Below the pieces are notes generated by a model, which worked only from the letters and a program-made list of their open reading frames with translations, did no database searches and was not told the origin of the DNA. Shown here piece after piece: positions 1 through 8,983 of a stretch of 26,923 nucleotides of DNA (its first letter is position 1; each line of letters opens with the position of its first letter). The translations under genes were made by a program, and so were the position numbers. This stretch comes from UBA8437 sp963933195 (GTDB lineage: Bacteria > Planctomycetota > Planctomycetia > Planctomycetales > Planctomycetaceae): contig CAWVUS010000034.1 of assembly GCA_963933195.1 (NCBI GenBank), forward strand, positions 1-26,923. Reading direction: 5' to 3'.

Positions 1-3000
1 TTCCTTGGGCGGCTTGTTGCTCTGTCCGCGTTTTTGATTGCGGCTCAGATCGGCGCGTTTTCCTCTCAGGTTGCAGCCCAACCGCCCGCGACCAAGAAGT
101 CTGCGACCAAGAAGTCTGCGACCAAGAAGTCTGCGACCAAGAAGGCTGCCTCATCGAAGAAGGATCAGGAGCTCAAGAAGGCGTCTGATGCGGTTGAAGG
201 TTTTTTACGCGGTGTTTTTGGAGGTGGGAGGGCGCGGAAGCCGGGACCTGTTCCAGGCAAGCCGAAGCCCAAGGCGGTCGTGGGAAATGGTGATCCGACG
301 GCCCGGGATCGCATCGACTTGCTGGCACCACAGGATCCTCGCCAGGCCAAATTGCTTCGCCAGGCCCATGCCTGGTTGAAGTCGGGTGAGCACGCCAGGG
401 TACTGGAGGCGGTCTCACTATTGCTCAATCCGCCGCCCGCGGCAAAATTCGAATCGGAGTCGTTGTTTCGCAGTGAGGGTGGACGGTGGATCACGGTCCG
501 TGATGAGGCGAACCGGATGCTGGGGGGGTTACCCGAGTCATTCCGGGAGACGTTTCGGACTCGGTATGGCGCGGAAGCGAGCCGACGGTTTGCCGAGGCC
601 ACAACGACTGGTGGGGAATCGGCACTGGTCGACGTGGCCGATCGGTTCTTCCACACTCGTGCGGGGCGACAGGCGGCCAATCGCCTGGCTTCGCGGCATA
701 TCGATCGTGGCCGACTCGGCCTGGCGGCATTCTGGTTGGGTCGGCTATTGGAGGGGAATGATCCTGTGGCCGCGGCACCGGCGTGGCGATTGAAGGCGGC
801 CTGGGTGTTTCATCGCGTGGGACAGCCCGAGCGAGTCAAGACACTGCTGGCGGATCTCGACGAGGCCGGGCGGTTGCGGGTACCGGGAATTGGTGAGGTG
901 GGACGAGACGACTGGCTGGGAGTGTCGCGGCCGGCGATTCTGCCCGAGCCGGAACTGGTTGACTGGCCGGTGTTTTACGGGTCGGCATCACGACGTGGCC
1001 GTGCCGTCGGTGGCTCGCCATTGTTGCTGCCCCGCTGGCACCGGCGGCTGACACATCGTCACGCCGTGGCAGAGATTGTTCGCGAACTGGTCGAGGACCT
1101 CGACGACCGTGGCCAGTCCATGATCCCGGCCTTCGTGCCCCTGGTGGTCGGCGACAAGGCGATCTTCCGTACGTTACGAGGGATCGAGGTGGTCGACGTC
1201 GACAGCGGGAAAGTGTTGTGGGAGACACGTCCGGAGGTGGCTGTCGAGAGCCTGGTGGGGGGGCGGTCGTCCAGCGTGACCCGGACGGCTGTCGGCGGTG
1301 CAGTTCAGATGGTCCAGGTGGCGGGGCGTGGTGGCGGATTGGTGCGTTTTGGTGCGGTCAATGGTGCCGCAACGAATCATCCGTTGACCGGGCTGTTGTT
1401 CCAGCACGCTTTGCACGGGGTCCCTTCCAGTGACGGAAAACACGTGTTTCTGGTCGAGGATCGGAACTTGTTGCGGCAGGCCTCGTCGTCCCGGTTTGGC
1501 GGCTTCAATCCCTTTGGTGTCGGCAACGCCAAACAGCCCAGGCACTGGAACACCCTGGCAGCCTACGATCTGGTGAGTGGTCGGCCCGCCTGGGAGGCGG
1601 GTGGGATGAAGATGGATGAACCATTTGATCTACCGCTGGCCGGAACTCGTTTCCTGGGGGCCCCGGCGCCGGAGGCCGGCAGGCTGTACGTGGTTGGCGA
1701 ACAGAACAATGAGATCCGATTGCACGTGCTGGAGGCGGCCACTGGCCAGCCGGTCTGGTCTCAACGGATTGCCTATGTCGATGCTCCCGCATTGGCCAGC
1801 CCCAGTCGCCGTTGGGCCTCGTCGCACGTTGCGGTGGCCGATGGGGTGGCCGTTTGTCCGACCACGGTCGGCTGGTTGGTTGGTGTCGAATGTTCGAGCC
1901 ACCGGATTCTCTGGGCACACCGCTACGCACGGCCCCAGCCCGAAGACCCGTCCCGGCCGGGAATGGTCGGGATGAGGATGACTGTCGGTGGCTCACCGGG
2001 TGGCCGGATGTCAACCAGTTGGGCTGCCGCGCCGCCGGTCATTTGCGGTGATCGGGTCGTGTTCACGCCACATGCCGAACCGGTGTTGCATTGCCTGGAC
2101 CTGTACACCGGCCGGTTGCTGTGGAAGAAAAACAAGGATTCCTTCCTTTATGTGGCCGGAGGATACGGGGATCGGCTGCTGTTGGTGGCTGCCGATTCGG
2201 TCACAGCATTTGACCTGGCAGATGGCAAGCCCGCCTGGGTGCATCGACTGGGACCCACCGACGGTCGTCCCTGCGGCCGTGGTGTCGGTACCCAGGAGCG
2301 TTTTCATCTGCCGCTCTCCTCGGGCCAGATCTGTTCGCTGGACCTGGGTGACGGGTCGGTGATGAGTCGCACCTACTTGCCCGGGACGTCCGAGGGGGGC
2401 GCTGTCCTGGGCAACCTGGTCATGTCCCGCGGGCTGGTGTTGGCCCTGGGACCTGAGGGCCTGACCGGATACGAGCAGCGCGACGCCCTGGTGGGACGGA
2501 TCAAGACGGCCCTGGCGCGAGATGCTTCTGACGGCTGGGCTTTGCTCAAACGGTCGGAACTGGCGCTGCTGGGACGTGAGCACATCACGGCATTGAGACA
2601 ACTGGATCAGATTGACTCGAAGACACTGGGGCCGGAATTGATGCCACGTTTCCGTGATGCGCGTCGCACCGCGTTGGCCGGGGCGGTCCGAGCCGAGTTG
2701 GCCGACGCGGCCGAACGGGTCGACGCGTGGATTGACCAGTTGGATGGATTGGCCGATTCACCCGAACGGAAACGGACTGTTGGCCGACTGAAGGTCGAGC
2801 GGGCCGTGGCCCGACAACAGTGGGCCACGGCGGTTGACGGTTTTCGCAAGTTGGCCCGGGACTTTGCCAATCACCGGGTGCTCACTGCCGAGAATGAAGC
2901 CACCCGGGTCCGTCTGGATCGCTGGGTGAGTGGCCGGTTGGGCGACCTGTGGCCGAAATTGCCCGAGCCGCTCAGGAGTGGGCTGGACAAGCAACTGGAA

Positions 3001-4752
3001 GCGGAAGCGAAAGAGGTGATGGGCGGGGAACGTCGTCGTCAGAAAGCGTTTGTCGAGGTGTTCGCGTTCCATCGGGCCTCCTGGCCAATCCGGTTTCACT
3101 TGGCCGAGGTTGCTTCGCGGGCTGGACGAGTGGGGACGGCGGAGGTGACCTGGCTGCGATTGGCCGCGGTGTCCGATCCGTCAGTGGCCTCGAGGGCCCG
3201 CAAGGCACTCTCTGCGTTTCGCGAGAAGCGAGGGCTGGGTGGGCCCGTTCGTCGGGCCGTGTGGCCGCGTGATGTGGAGATTGTCCGTGCGGCCGGATCG
3301 TCTCGCACCGTTCGTCGGCAGGACCTGGAACTCAATCACCAGGATCTCCCCTGGTACGACTCGCACCGCACGGTTTTCGATGGCAGTCAGCAACGGTTGA
3401 TTGTCGAGCGGGCCGAGGATGGTGGCGTGACCTGGTCGGTGCCCTTGCCACAGTTGGGACGGGGAGGCAATTCGAATTACCTGCCGTCACGGGCGGTGGG
3501 GCACCAGTTGATCGTTTACCACCGGGGACTTGTACAGGCCATCTCGCCGACCACGCGCCAGATGATCTGGTCATATCCCCTGGACGTGTCCAACGTTGGG
3601 TCGATTTCCTCGCGTCCCCGACCACCAGTCCTGGTGCGGGCCGAGGACGCCGCGGTGCGGTTGAATCTTGCGGTGAGAAATTCACGACGCGGACCACTCC
3701 GGGTGGTCAATCGCCAGGTGGTGTGCGTGTCGGGCCGGCGTCGACTGACGGTCTTGGACACAAGCACCGGCGAAGTGCTCTGGCAACGCAATCGTGTGAC
3801 GTCGGGGACCCAGGTGCTGGGAAGTGACCAGGTCGTCTATCTCGGTGCTGGGCCGCAGAAGCGGTTGCCGGCGAACTCGGCAAAAATTGGCGGGTTTCTC
3901 CCGGTCCCAACCGTCGCGAAGGGGTCGCGAGTCATTCCTGCGAGTGGTCCACCGGTGGCGTTGCGTGTGCGGGATGGGCGGCAGTTGGAGATCAAGGATC
4001 TGGCCAGCAAGTTGCAAGGCGTTTTGCGACTGGAGGGGCCGACGATCACCTGGGTGCGAGACGGGGGCACGGTCAACCTGTTCGGCTTGACCTGGACACA
4101 AATGTTCGTGCAACAGGATGACGTGGTGAGCGGCAAGACGTTGTGGCAACACAAGCTCGAGTCTGGTGTTCGGCTCACCACGCTTGATGACGATTACCTG
4201 GTGCTGTTGACGGGGGCGGGACAGGTTGAGCGTCTCGACCTGCGGACAGGCAAGCGGAGTGGGGTGGGGCGGGTTGCCCCGGCCGATCTGAAGGGGGCAA
4301 CCAACATCTATGCGTTCCAGGACACCGAGAACCTCTACGTGGCGGTGAACAAGCCAACCAAGGGCAGTTACTACTCGGTCAATCTGCACGCGATTCGGGT
4401 GAACGGTCCGTTGCTGGCGTTTTCGCAGGCGGCGGCCGGTGGTCCACCACGCTGGAGGAAACCGGTGCAGGGACTCAACCTGGTTCTCGACAAGCTCGAG
4501 CACTCGCCGTTGTTGTTGCTGGCTTCCCGGGAGTACAAGCGAGAAGGCAACCTGAGGTATTACCTGTTGAGGTTGCAGGCATTGGACAAGCAGACCGGGG
4601 AGGCCCGGGCATCACTCGAGACGCCGTCGAATTACTGGAGTTTCAACGGCCTGAAGTTGAACCTGGCCGAGAGGTATCTCGAGCTCGGCTCCTACAACCA
4701 GCGGATACGGCTGGTCGTCGGTCGGCAGCAACGGGCTGAGGTGAAGCCATAG
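1..4752 (+). CDS. Secreted PQQ-like beta-propeller repeat protein, 5'-truncated by the window edge
   Basis: The frame is open from base 1. Its first codons read as the hydrophobic part of a signal peptide (FLGRLVALSAFLIAAQ) ending in a VAA-Q cleavage-like site, so the real start is upstream; the TTG at 34 is not a convincing start. After the signal comes a Lys-rich repeat (bases 88-147), then a helical TPR-like segment (about residues 110-300). A first block of PQQ_2/BamB-like propeller repeats follows (about 320-830), recognisable from recurring motifs such as SGKVLWE, TGQPVWSQ and TGRLLWKK. A second helical segment (about 840-1090) and a second propeller block (about 1100-1580; TGEVLWQR, SGKTLWQH) complete it. 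No catalytic residues of true quinoprotein dehydrogenases were recognised, so a scaffold or binding role is more likely than an enzyme. The substrate is unknown. Such long proteins are familiar in planctomycetes. The fold call is firm, the function open. Confidence 0.88.
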   Translation, partial: FLGRLVALSAFLIAAQIGAFSSQVAAQPPATKKSATKKSATKKSATKKAASSKKDQELKKASDAVEGFLRGVFGGGRARKPGPVPGKPKPKAVVGNGDPTARDRIDLLAPQDPRQAKLLRQAHAWLKSGEHARVLEAVSLLLNPPPAAKFESESLFRSEGGRWITVRDEANRMLGGLPESFRETFRTRYGAEASRRFAEATTTGGESALVDVADRFFHTRAGRQAANRLASRHIDRGRLGLAAFWLGRLLEGNDPVAAAPAWRLKAAWVFHRVGQPERVKTLLADLDEAGRLRVPGIGEVGRDDWLGVSRPAILPEPELVDWPVFYGSASRRGRAVGGSPLLLPRWHRRLTHRHAVAEIVRELVEDLDDRGQSMIPAFVPLVVGDKAIFRTLRGIEVVDVDSGKVLWETRPEVAVESLVGGRSSSVTRTAVGGAVQMVQVAGRGGGLVRFGAVNGAATNHPLTGLLFQHALHGVPSSDGKHVFLVEDRNLLRQASSSRFGGFNPFGVGNAKQPRHWNTLAAYDLVSGRPAWEAGGMKMDEPFDLPLAGTRFLGAPAPEAGRLYVVGEQNNEIRLHVLEAATGQPVWSQRIAYVDAPALASPSRRWASSHVAVADGVAVCPTTVGWLVGVECSSHRILWAHRYARPQPEDPSRPGMVGMRMTVGGSPGGRMSTSWAAAPPVICGDRVVFTPHAEPVLHCLDLYTGRLLWKKNKDSFLYVAGGYGDRLLLVAADSVTAFDLADGKPAWVHRLGPTDGRPCGRGVGTQERFHLPLSSGQICSLDLGDGSVMSRTYLPGTSEGGAVLGNLVMSRGLVLALGPEGLTGYEQRDALVGRIKTALARDASDGWALLKRSELALLGREHITALRQLDQIDSKTLGPELMPRFRDARRTALAGAVRAELADAAERVDAWIDQLDGLADSPERKRTVGRLKVERAVARQQWATAVDGFRKLARDFANHRVLTAENEATRVRLDRWVSGRLGDLWPKLPEPLRSGLDKQLEAEAKEVMGGERRRQKAFVEVFAFHRASWPIRFHLAEVASRAGRVGTAEVTWLRLAAVSDPSVASRARKALSAFREKRGLGGPVRRAVWPRDVEIVRAAGSSRTVRRQDLELNHQDLPWYDSHRTVFDGSQQRLIVERAEDGGVTWSVPLPQLGRGGNSNYLPSRAVGHQLIVYHRGLVQAISPTTRQMIWSYPLDVSNVGSISSRPRPPVLVRAEDAAVRLNLAVRNSRRGPLRVVNRQVVCVSGRRRLTVLDTSTGEVLWQRNRVTSGTQVLGSDQVVYLGAGPQKRLPANSAKIGGFLPVPTVAKGSRVIPASGPPVALRVRDGRQLEIKDLASKLQGVLRLEGPTITWVRDGGTVNLFGLTWTQMFVQQDDVVSGKTLWQHKLESGVRLTTLDDDYLVLLTGAGQVERLDLRTGKRSGVGRVAPADLKGATNIYAFQDTENLYVAVNKPTKGSYYSVNLHAIRVNGPLLAFSQAAAGGPPRWRKPVQGLNLVLDKLEHSPLLLLASREYKREGNLRYYLLRLQALDKQTGEARASLETPSNYWSFNGLKLNLAERYLELGSYNQRIRLVVGRQQRAEVKP
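88..147 (+). repeat. Four tandem 15-bp units encoding Ala-Thr-Lys-Lys-Ser/Ala
   Basis: The unit gcgaccaagaagtct occurs three times in perfect copy, followed by a fourth copy differing by one base (Ser to Ala). It keeps frame and encodes four A-T-K-K-S/A units just after the predicted signal cleavage site, giving a strongly basic patch like those of histone H1-like tails. Units this identical at DNA level suggest recent expansion by slippage. Confidence 0.9.
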
Positions 4753-4912
4753 CGTTGGAGGCCGGTTGGTGGCGCCCGGCGGCAGCGGTGGTGTCCCGCG
4801 GTTGCTTGAAGCGTCCCGACCTCGCCGGTAACCTGTGGACGCCCTGTGCCCCGAGCGGCGCATGGTCTCACTCTACTCATGACTGGCACCTTCCGACGGG
4901 ACACCCGACGCG

Positions 4913-5809
4913 ATGCGTGATTTTGAATACGAGGCTCCGACGACACTGGACGACGCGGTGGCGTTGTTGTCCGAGAACCCGGCAGCGGTACGGCCACTGG
5001 CTGGCGGGACCGACTTGATCGATCACATCCGCACCCGACGTCTCGAACCCGACGTGGTTGTCGACGTCAAGAAGATCCCCGACCTGAATGTCCTGGAACT
5101 TACCGGCGAGGGATTGCGGCTGGGGGCGGCGGTGCCGTGCTACCGGATCTATGGGGACGACGAGATCGCAGCCAGCTACGGGGCTCTGGCCGACAGTTGC
5201 CGGATCATTGGTGGAACCCAGATCCAGAGTCGCGCCAGCGTTGGTGGCAATCTTTGCAACAGCGGTCCCGCCGCCGACTCGATCCCGTCATTGATCGCAC
5301 TGGCGGCACGGGTTGTGATTGCCGGCGCGGGAGGCCGCCGCGAGGTGCCGGCTGAAGAGTTCTGCACGGGACCCGGACAGAACGTGCTCGAAAACGGGGA
5401 ACTGGTGGTGGAGCTGCTCTTTGCTCCGCGCCCGGCTGTCGGCGGGTCTCACTACCGCCGGTTCATTCCTCGAAACGAAATGGACATCGCGGTGGTGGGT
5501 GTTGGTGCATCCGTGGAACTGGATGAGGCGGCCGAATCGTTCGTGTCGGCTCGGATCTCACTGGCGGCAGTTGCGGCGACACCGCTGTTTGTCGAGGCGG
5601 CTGGAGCGGCATTGGCTGGCCAGGCGGTTTCTGATGACGCGATCGAGGCGGCGGCGGCGGCGGCCCGCGAGGCCGCCACGCCTATCGATGATATGCGGGG
5701 AACCATAGAGTTTCGCAAGCACATTTGCGGCGTGCTGACCGAGCGAGTGATTCGCGAGGCCGTGGCACGGGCGCGGGGTGAAGAGACCGGATACCGCATT
5801 GGTCGGTAA
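4913..5809 (+). CDS. FAD-binding (medium) subunit of a xanthine dehydrogenase/CO dehydrogenase-family molybdenum hydroxylase
   Basis: The 298-residue product has the size and layout of CoxM/XdhB/HcrB-type flavin subunits. This subunit passes electrons from the 2Fe-2S clusters to the final acceptor through FAD. The N-terminal FAD motif AGGTDL is at residues 30-35. A second flavin-contact region, with SVGGNLCNSGPAADS, lies at about 104-118. The C-terminal CO_deh_flav_C-like domain covers about 180-290 and includes the FRKHICGVLTERVIREA segment. There is no 4Fe-4S insertion of the type seen in 4-hydroxybenzoyl-CoA reductase. The ATG at 4913 has only a weak ribosome site. The gene is first in a FAD, FeS, Mo order like coxMSL and lies 69 bases before the 2Fe-2S subunit. 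The family is clear, the substrate is not. Confidence 0.93.
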   Translation: MRDFEYEAPTTLDDAVALLSENPAAVRPLAGGTDLIDHIRTRRLEPDVVVDVKKIPDLNVLELTGEGLRLGAAVPCYRIYGDDEIAASYGALADSCRIIGGTQIQSRASVGGNLCNSGPAADSIPSLIALAARVVIAGAGGRREVPAEEFCTGPGQNVLENGELVVELLFAPRPAVGGSHYRRFIPRNEMDIAVVGVGASVELDEAAESFVSARISLAAVAATPLFVEAAGAALAGQAVSDDAIEAAAAAAREAATPIDDMRGTIEFRKHICGVLTERVIREAVARARGEETGYRIGR

Positions 5810-5878
5810 GCCCGCGAGGGATTCAGCGACTCACGACGAGACGAACGATTCAACGGACGACCTAACGGAAAAGAAGCG

Positions 5879-6355
5879 ATGGCCAAGAAACGAATCATCT
5901 CCACCTCGATCAACGGCGACTCGGTCGAGTTCCTGGCCGCACCGCGGCAAACTCTGCTCGAGGTGCTCCGGGAGGACCTCGACCTGATTGGCACCAAGGA
6001 GGGGTGTTCCAACGGCAACTGTGGCGCCTGCACGGTGATCCTGGACGGGCGACCGGTTGACAGTTGCCTGGTGCTGGCCGTGGAGGTGGAGGGAAGTGAG
6101 GTGGAGACGATCGAGGGAGTGGCCCCGACCGATGGCCTGCACGTGATCCAGGACGCCTTCCTGGGCCAGGCGGCCTTACAGTGCGGCATCTGTACTCCCG
6201 GTTTCATCATGTCGACCAAGGCGTTGCTCGAGGAGAATGCTTCGCCGACCGAGGACGAGATTCGCTTTCACCTGGCCGGCAATCTCTGTCGTTGTACCGG
6301 CTATGACAAGATCGTGCGTGCCGTCCAACAGGCGGCCGAAGGGGAGACAAACTGA
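5879..6355 (+). CDS. 2Fe-2S (small) subunit of the molybdenum hydroxylase
   Basis: The 158-residue protein carries both cluster motifs of the CoxS/XdhC/HcrC family. The plant-ferredoxin-type cluster is bound by C43, C48, C51 and C63 (CSNGNCGAC, then C12). The second cluster, in the all-helical C-terminal domain, is bound by C102, C105, C137 and C139 (CGIC and CRC). It relays electrons from the molybdenum site to FAD. All eight cysteines are present, so the subunit looks functional. The start ATG follows a purine-rich stretch (ggaaaagaag) that can serve as ribosome site. Its TGA overlaps the ATG of the next gene by one base (TGATG), implying translational coupling with the large subunit. Confidence 0.95.
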   Translation: MAKKRIISTSINGDSVEFLAAPRQTLLEVLREDLDLIGTKEGCSNGNCGACTVILDGRPVDSCLVLAVEVEGSEVETIEGVAPTDGLHVIQDAFLGQAALQCGICTPGFIMSTKALLEENASPTEDEIRFHLAGNLCRCTGYDKIVRAVQQAAEGETN

Positions 6356-8697
6356 TGGCGAGTGTTGAAGAACGCCAGTTCCGGGTCGAACCGTTTCCCG
6401 GTGGGACACCGGGGAACCAGAGGCTGGTCGAGGAGGGGCGACTGCCAGAGTACGCCGTGGTGGGGACCCGCCCGATTCGTCATGACGGCACCGACAAGGT
6501 GACCGGACGGGCTCGCTACGGGGCTGATATCAAGCTCTCGGGGCTGCTGCAGGGGTACGTGCTCAGAAGTCCCCACGCGCACGCTCGGATTGTCTCGATT
6601 GACACCTCCAAGGCCGCGGCGGTTCCCGGCGTGCACGCGGTGTGCACCAACGCCGATTTGCCGTCAGCCTCGCATCGGGCTGGAGATCTCGGTGAGGGGG
6701 TCGTCGACTGGTACCACCTCAACCAGAACGTCCTGGCCAATGACAAGGTGCTGTACACGGGGCACGCCGTGGCGGCAGTTGCGGCCGATTCGGTCCATGT
6801 CGCCGAGGAAGCGGCGAAATTGATCGAGGTCGAGTACGAGGTGTTGCCACCGGTACTGGATGTCCGCGAGGCCCGGTCGGCTGACGCTCCAGTGCTCAAC
6901 GACGACGTCCGGACCGACCGACAGCCGGTCGGTGAACAGGGTGACACCCCGACCAACGTTGCCAAGCACTTCCACTACGAAAAAGGTGATGTCGATACGG
7001 CGTTTGCGGCCGCAGAGCTGGTGGTCGAACGGGAGTTCACCACCGAGACGGTTCACCAGGGTTACATCGAACCCCACACGGCCACGGCGCTGTGGTCACC
7101 CGACGGCAAGATCACCATCTGGACCAGCACCCAGGGCTCCTTCATGATCCGCATGCAGGTGGCCGAATTGCTCAACGTGCCGAGTTCGAAGGTGAAGGTC
7201 GTGCCGATGGAAATCGGTGGCGGTTTTGGTGGCAAGATTGCCGTCTATCTGCAACCGGTCGCGGCGGTGCTTTCCAGGATGTCGGGTCGCCCGGTGAAAC
7301 TGAACATGGACCGGTCGAACGTCTTTGACGCGACCGGTCCCACACCGGGTTCGTACATGAAGGTTAAGATTGGCGTGGACGCCGACGGGATGATCACCGC
7401 CGGTGAGGCCGAGTTGCTCTTCGAGGCAGGAGCATTTCCCGGGTCGCCGATCAACCCCGGCTGCATGTGCGTGTTTGCCTGTTACGATGTTCCCAACGGT
7501 CGGATCGACGGTTACGACATCTGTGTCAACAAGCCGAGATCCAATGCCTACCGCGCTCCGGGATCGACTCATGTGGCACTGGCCACCGAGACGATCGTCG
7601 ACGAGATTTGCGAGGCCCAGGGGATCTGCCCGGTCGAATTCCGCCTGAAAAATGCGGTCAAGGAGGGGGACGAACGCGTTGATGGGGTGACCTATCCGCC
7701 GGTGGGGATGTGGGAGACGATCAAGGCCGTTGAACTGAGTGATCACTGGCAGTCGCCGCTAGAGGGACCTCACCAAGGTCGCGGAATCGCGTCGGGATTC
7801 TGGTTCAACTTTGGAGGCAATTCGGTTGTTGCGGCGACCGTCAACGAGGATGGCACGGTGTCGTTGATCGAGGGGTCGACAGACATTGGCGGGACGCGGG
7901 CATCGATTTCAATGCAACTGGCCGAGATCCTGGGGATCGCTGCCGAGGACGTCACTCCGACGGTCGTGGACACCGACAGCATCGGATACACCGACGTCAC
8001 CGGTGGCAGTCGCACCACCCACGCGACCGGGCTGGCCGCGATCAAGGCGGCCGAGGATATCCAGGCTCAACTGCGGCAGCGAGCGGCGATCCTGTGGGAT
8101 GTCGATGCCGAGCAGGTCGAGTACGACTCGGGGGCGACGTTGACTGGTCCGGATGGGCAGAGCATCGGTTTCCAGGAAATCGCCGGCAAGCTGAACCAGA
8201 CGGGCGGTCCGGTGGTGGGCCGTGGATCGGTCAACGCCGACAAGCACGGCGGTGCTTTTGGCACTCATATCGCCGACGTCGAGGTCGACCCGGACACCGG
8301 CAAGGTCCAGGTGATTCGTTACACCGTTGTGCAGGATGTTGGTACGGCGATTCACCCCAGTTATGTCGAAGGACAGATGCAGGGGGGGGCGGCCCAGGGG
8401 ATTGGCTGGGCGATCAACGAGGAGTACTACTACGGCGATGACGGGCGGTTGCACAATGCCAGCTTCCTGGATTACCGCATTCCGACCTGTTACGACTTGC
8501 CGGACATCGAGACCATCATCGTCGAGGTTCCCAACCCGGGGCATCCATTCGGGGTTCGCGGCGTGGGCGAGGTGCCGATCGTGCCGCCGCCGGCGGCGAT
8601 AGCCAACGCGATTTACCAGGCCACGGGAGCCCGGCTCAGGAGCCTGCCGATGTCGCCTCCTAAGGTCCTGCACGAGTTACTGGCTGCCGACCAATAG
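6355..8697 (+). CDS. Molybdopterin-binding (large) subunit of the molybdenum hydroxylase
   Basis: The 780-residue product is the catalytic subunit of a xanthine dehydrogenase/aldehyde oxidase-type enzyme. The N-terminal Ald_Xan_dh_C-like domain (about 35-155) begins with a DKVTGRARYGADI motif. Cofactor-binding segments follow: GGGFGGK at 288-294, AYRAPG at 398-403, and the C-terminal GVGE with the putative catalytic glutamate E739. The CO-dehydrogenase active-site loop VAYRCSFR is absent, so this is not a form I CO dehydrogenase. AYRAPG suits aldehyde-, xanthine- or aromatic-hydroxylating relatives. No signal peptide is seen, so the enzyme is probably cytoplasmic. It is translationally coupled to the 2Fe-2S gene and followed after 17 bases by a MoaD-like gene. 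The substrate cannot be read from sequence alone. Confidence 0.94.
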   Translation: MASVEERQFRVEPFPGGTPGNQRLVEEGRLPEYAVVGTRPIRHDGTDKVTGRARYGADIKLSGLLQGYVLRSPHAHARIVSIDTSKAAAVPGVHAVCTNADLPSASHRAGDLGEGVVDWYHLNQNVLANDKVLYTGHAVAAVAADSVHVAEEAAKLIEVEYEVLPPVLDVREARSADAPVLNDDVRTDRQPVGEQGDTPTNVAKHFHYEKGDVDTAFAAAELVVEREFTTETVHQGYIEPHTATALWSPDGKITIWTSTQGSFMIRMQVAELLNVPSSKVKVVPMEIGGGFGGKIAVYLQPVAAVLSRMSGRPVKLNMDRSNVFDATGPTPGSYMKVKIGVDADGMITAGEAELLFEAGAFPGSPINPGCMCVFACYDVPNGRIDGYDICVNKPRSNAYRAPGSTHVALATETIVDEICEAQGICPVEFRLKNAVKEGDERVDGVTYPPVGMWETIKAVELSDHWQSPLEGPHQGRGIASGFWFNFGGNSVVAATVNEDGTVSLIEGSTDIGGTRASISMQLAEILGIAAEDVTPTVVDTDSIGYTDVTGGSRTTHATGLAAIKAAEDIQAQLRQRAAILWDVDAEQVEYDSGATLTGPDGQSIGFQEIAGKLNQTGGPVVGRGSVNADKHGGAFGTHIADVEVDPDTGKVQVIRYTVVQDVGTAIHPSYVEGQMQGGAAQGIGWAINEEYYYGDDGRLHNASFLDYRIPTCYDLPDIETIIVEVPNPGHPFGVRGVGEVPIVPPPAAIANAIYQATGARLRSLPMSPPKVLHELLAADQ

Positions 8698-8714
8698 TCA
8701 CCGGACCCGGCCCG

Positions 8715-8978
8715 ATGCCACGCGTCCACATTCCTGCCCCCGCTCGTGACCTCACCGGAGGTGAGGTGGACGTTGAGGTCGAGGCGTCGAGCGTGAGACG
8801 CCTGATCGGGGCCCTGGACTCGCGTTTTCCGGGCTTCGCCGACCGCGTGCTGGAAGAGGGTGAACTGAAGCCGGGCTTGCGTGTTGCCATCGACGGCCAC
8901 ATCAGTCCGATGGGTGTGCTGGCACGGCTGGAAACTGATAGCCAGGTGCATTTTCTGACGGCAATCGGGGGCGGCTAG
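8715..8978 (+). CDS. MoaD/ThiS-family sulfur carrier protein
   Basis: This 87-residue ubiquitin-fold protein ends in Gly-Gly (…TAIGGG), the C-terminus that MoeB/ThiF-type enzymes adenylate and thiocarboxylate. The N-terminus (MPRVHIPAPARDLTGG) and a DGHISP turn before the last strand fit MoaD-like carriers. MoaD supplies the dithiolene sulfur of molybdopterin. Its position 17 bases after a molybdenum hydroxylase gene supports a role in that cofactor's synthesis. A ThiS-like or other sulfur-transfer role is possible, because no moaE, moeB or thi gene is near. There are three terminal glycines, one more than the minimal pair, which should not matter as the last two are Gly-Gly. The stop codon lies inside a palindrome shared with the convergent response regulator. 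Confidence 0.82.
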   Translation: MPRVHIPAPARDLTGGEVDVEVEASSVRRLIGALDSRFPGFADRVLEEGELKPGLRVAIDGHISPMGVLARLETDSQVHFLTAIGGG

Positions 8979-8983
8979 CCGCC
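8970..8983. other. 14-bp perfect palindrome containing the stop codons of two convergent genes
   Basis: The sequence ggcggctagccgcc is its own reverse complement. Its central CTAG supplies TAG to the sulfur-carrier gene on the plus strand and TAG to the response-regulator gene on the minus strand. The two coding regions overlap by four bases, and both proteins end in Gly-Gly encoded by the palindrome arms. No T-run follows, so it is not a classical terminator. Confidence 0.85.

Noticed and set aside
88..147. A possible CRISPR-like or regulatory tandem array
   Set aside because: The units are 15 bp without spacers, in frame, and lie inside a coding region; it is a coding microrepeat.
3682..4503. 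A 273-codon minus-strand frame within the PQQ-like gene
   Set aside because: The plus-strand propeller repeats continue without break here; the antisense frame has no domain and no ribosome site.
6355..8697. Annotation of the molybdenum enzyme as aerobic CO dehydrogenase
   Set aside because: The gene order resembles coxMSL, but the active-site loop VAYRCSFR of form I CO dehydrogenase is absent and AYRAPG is found instead.
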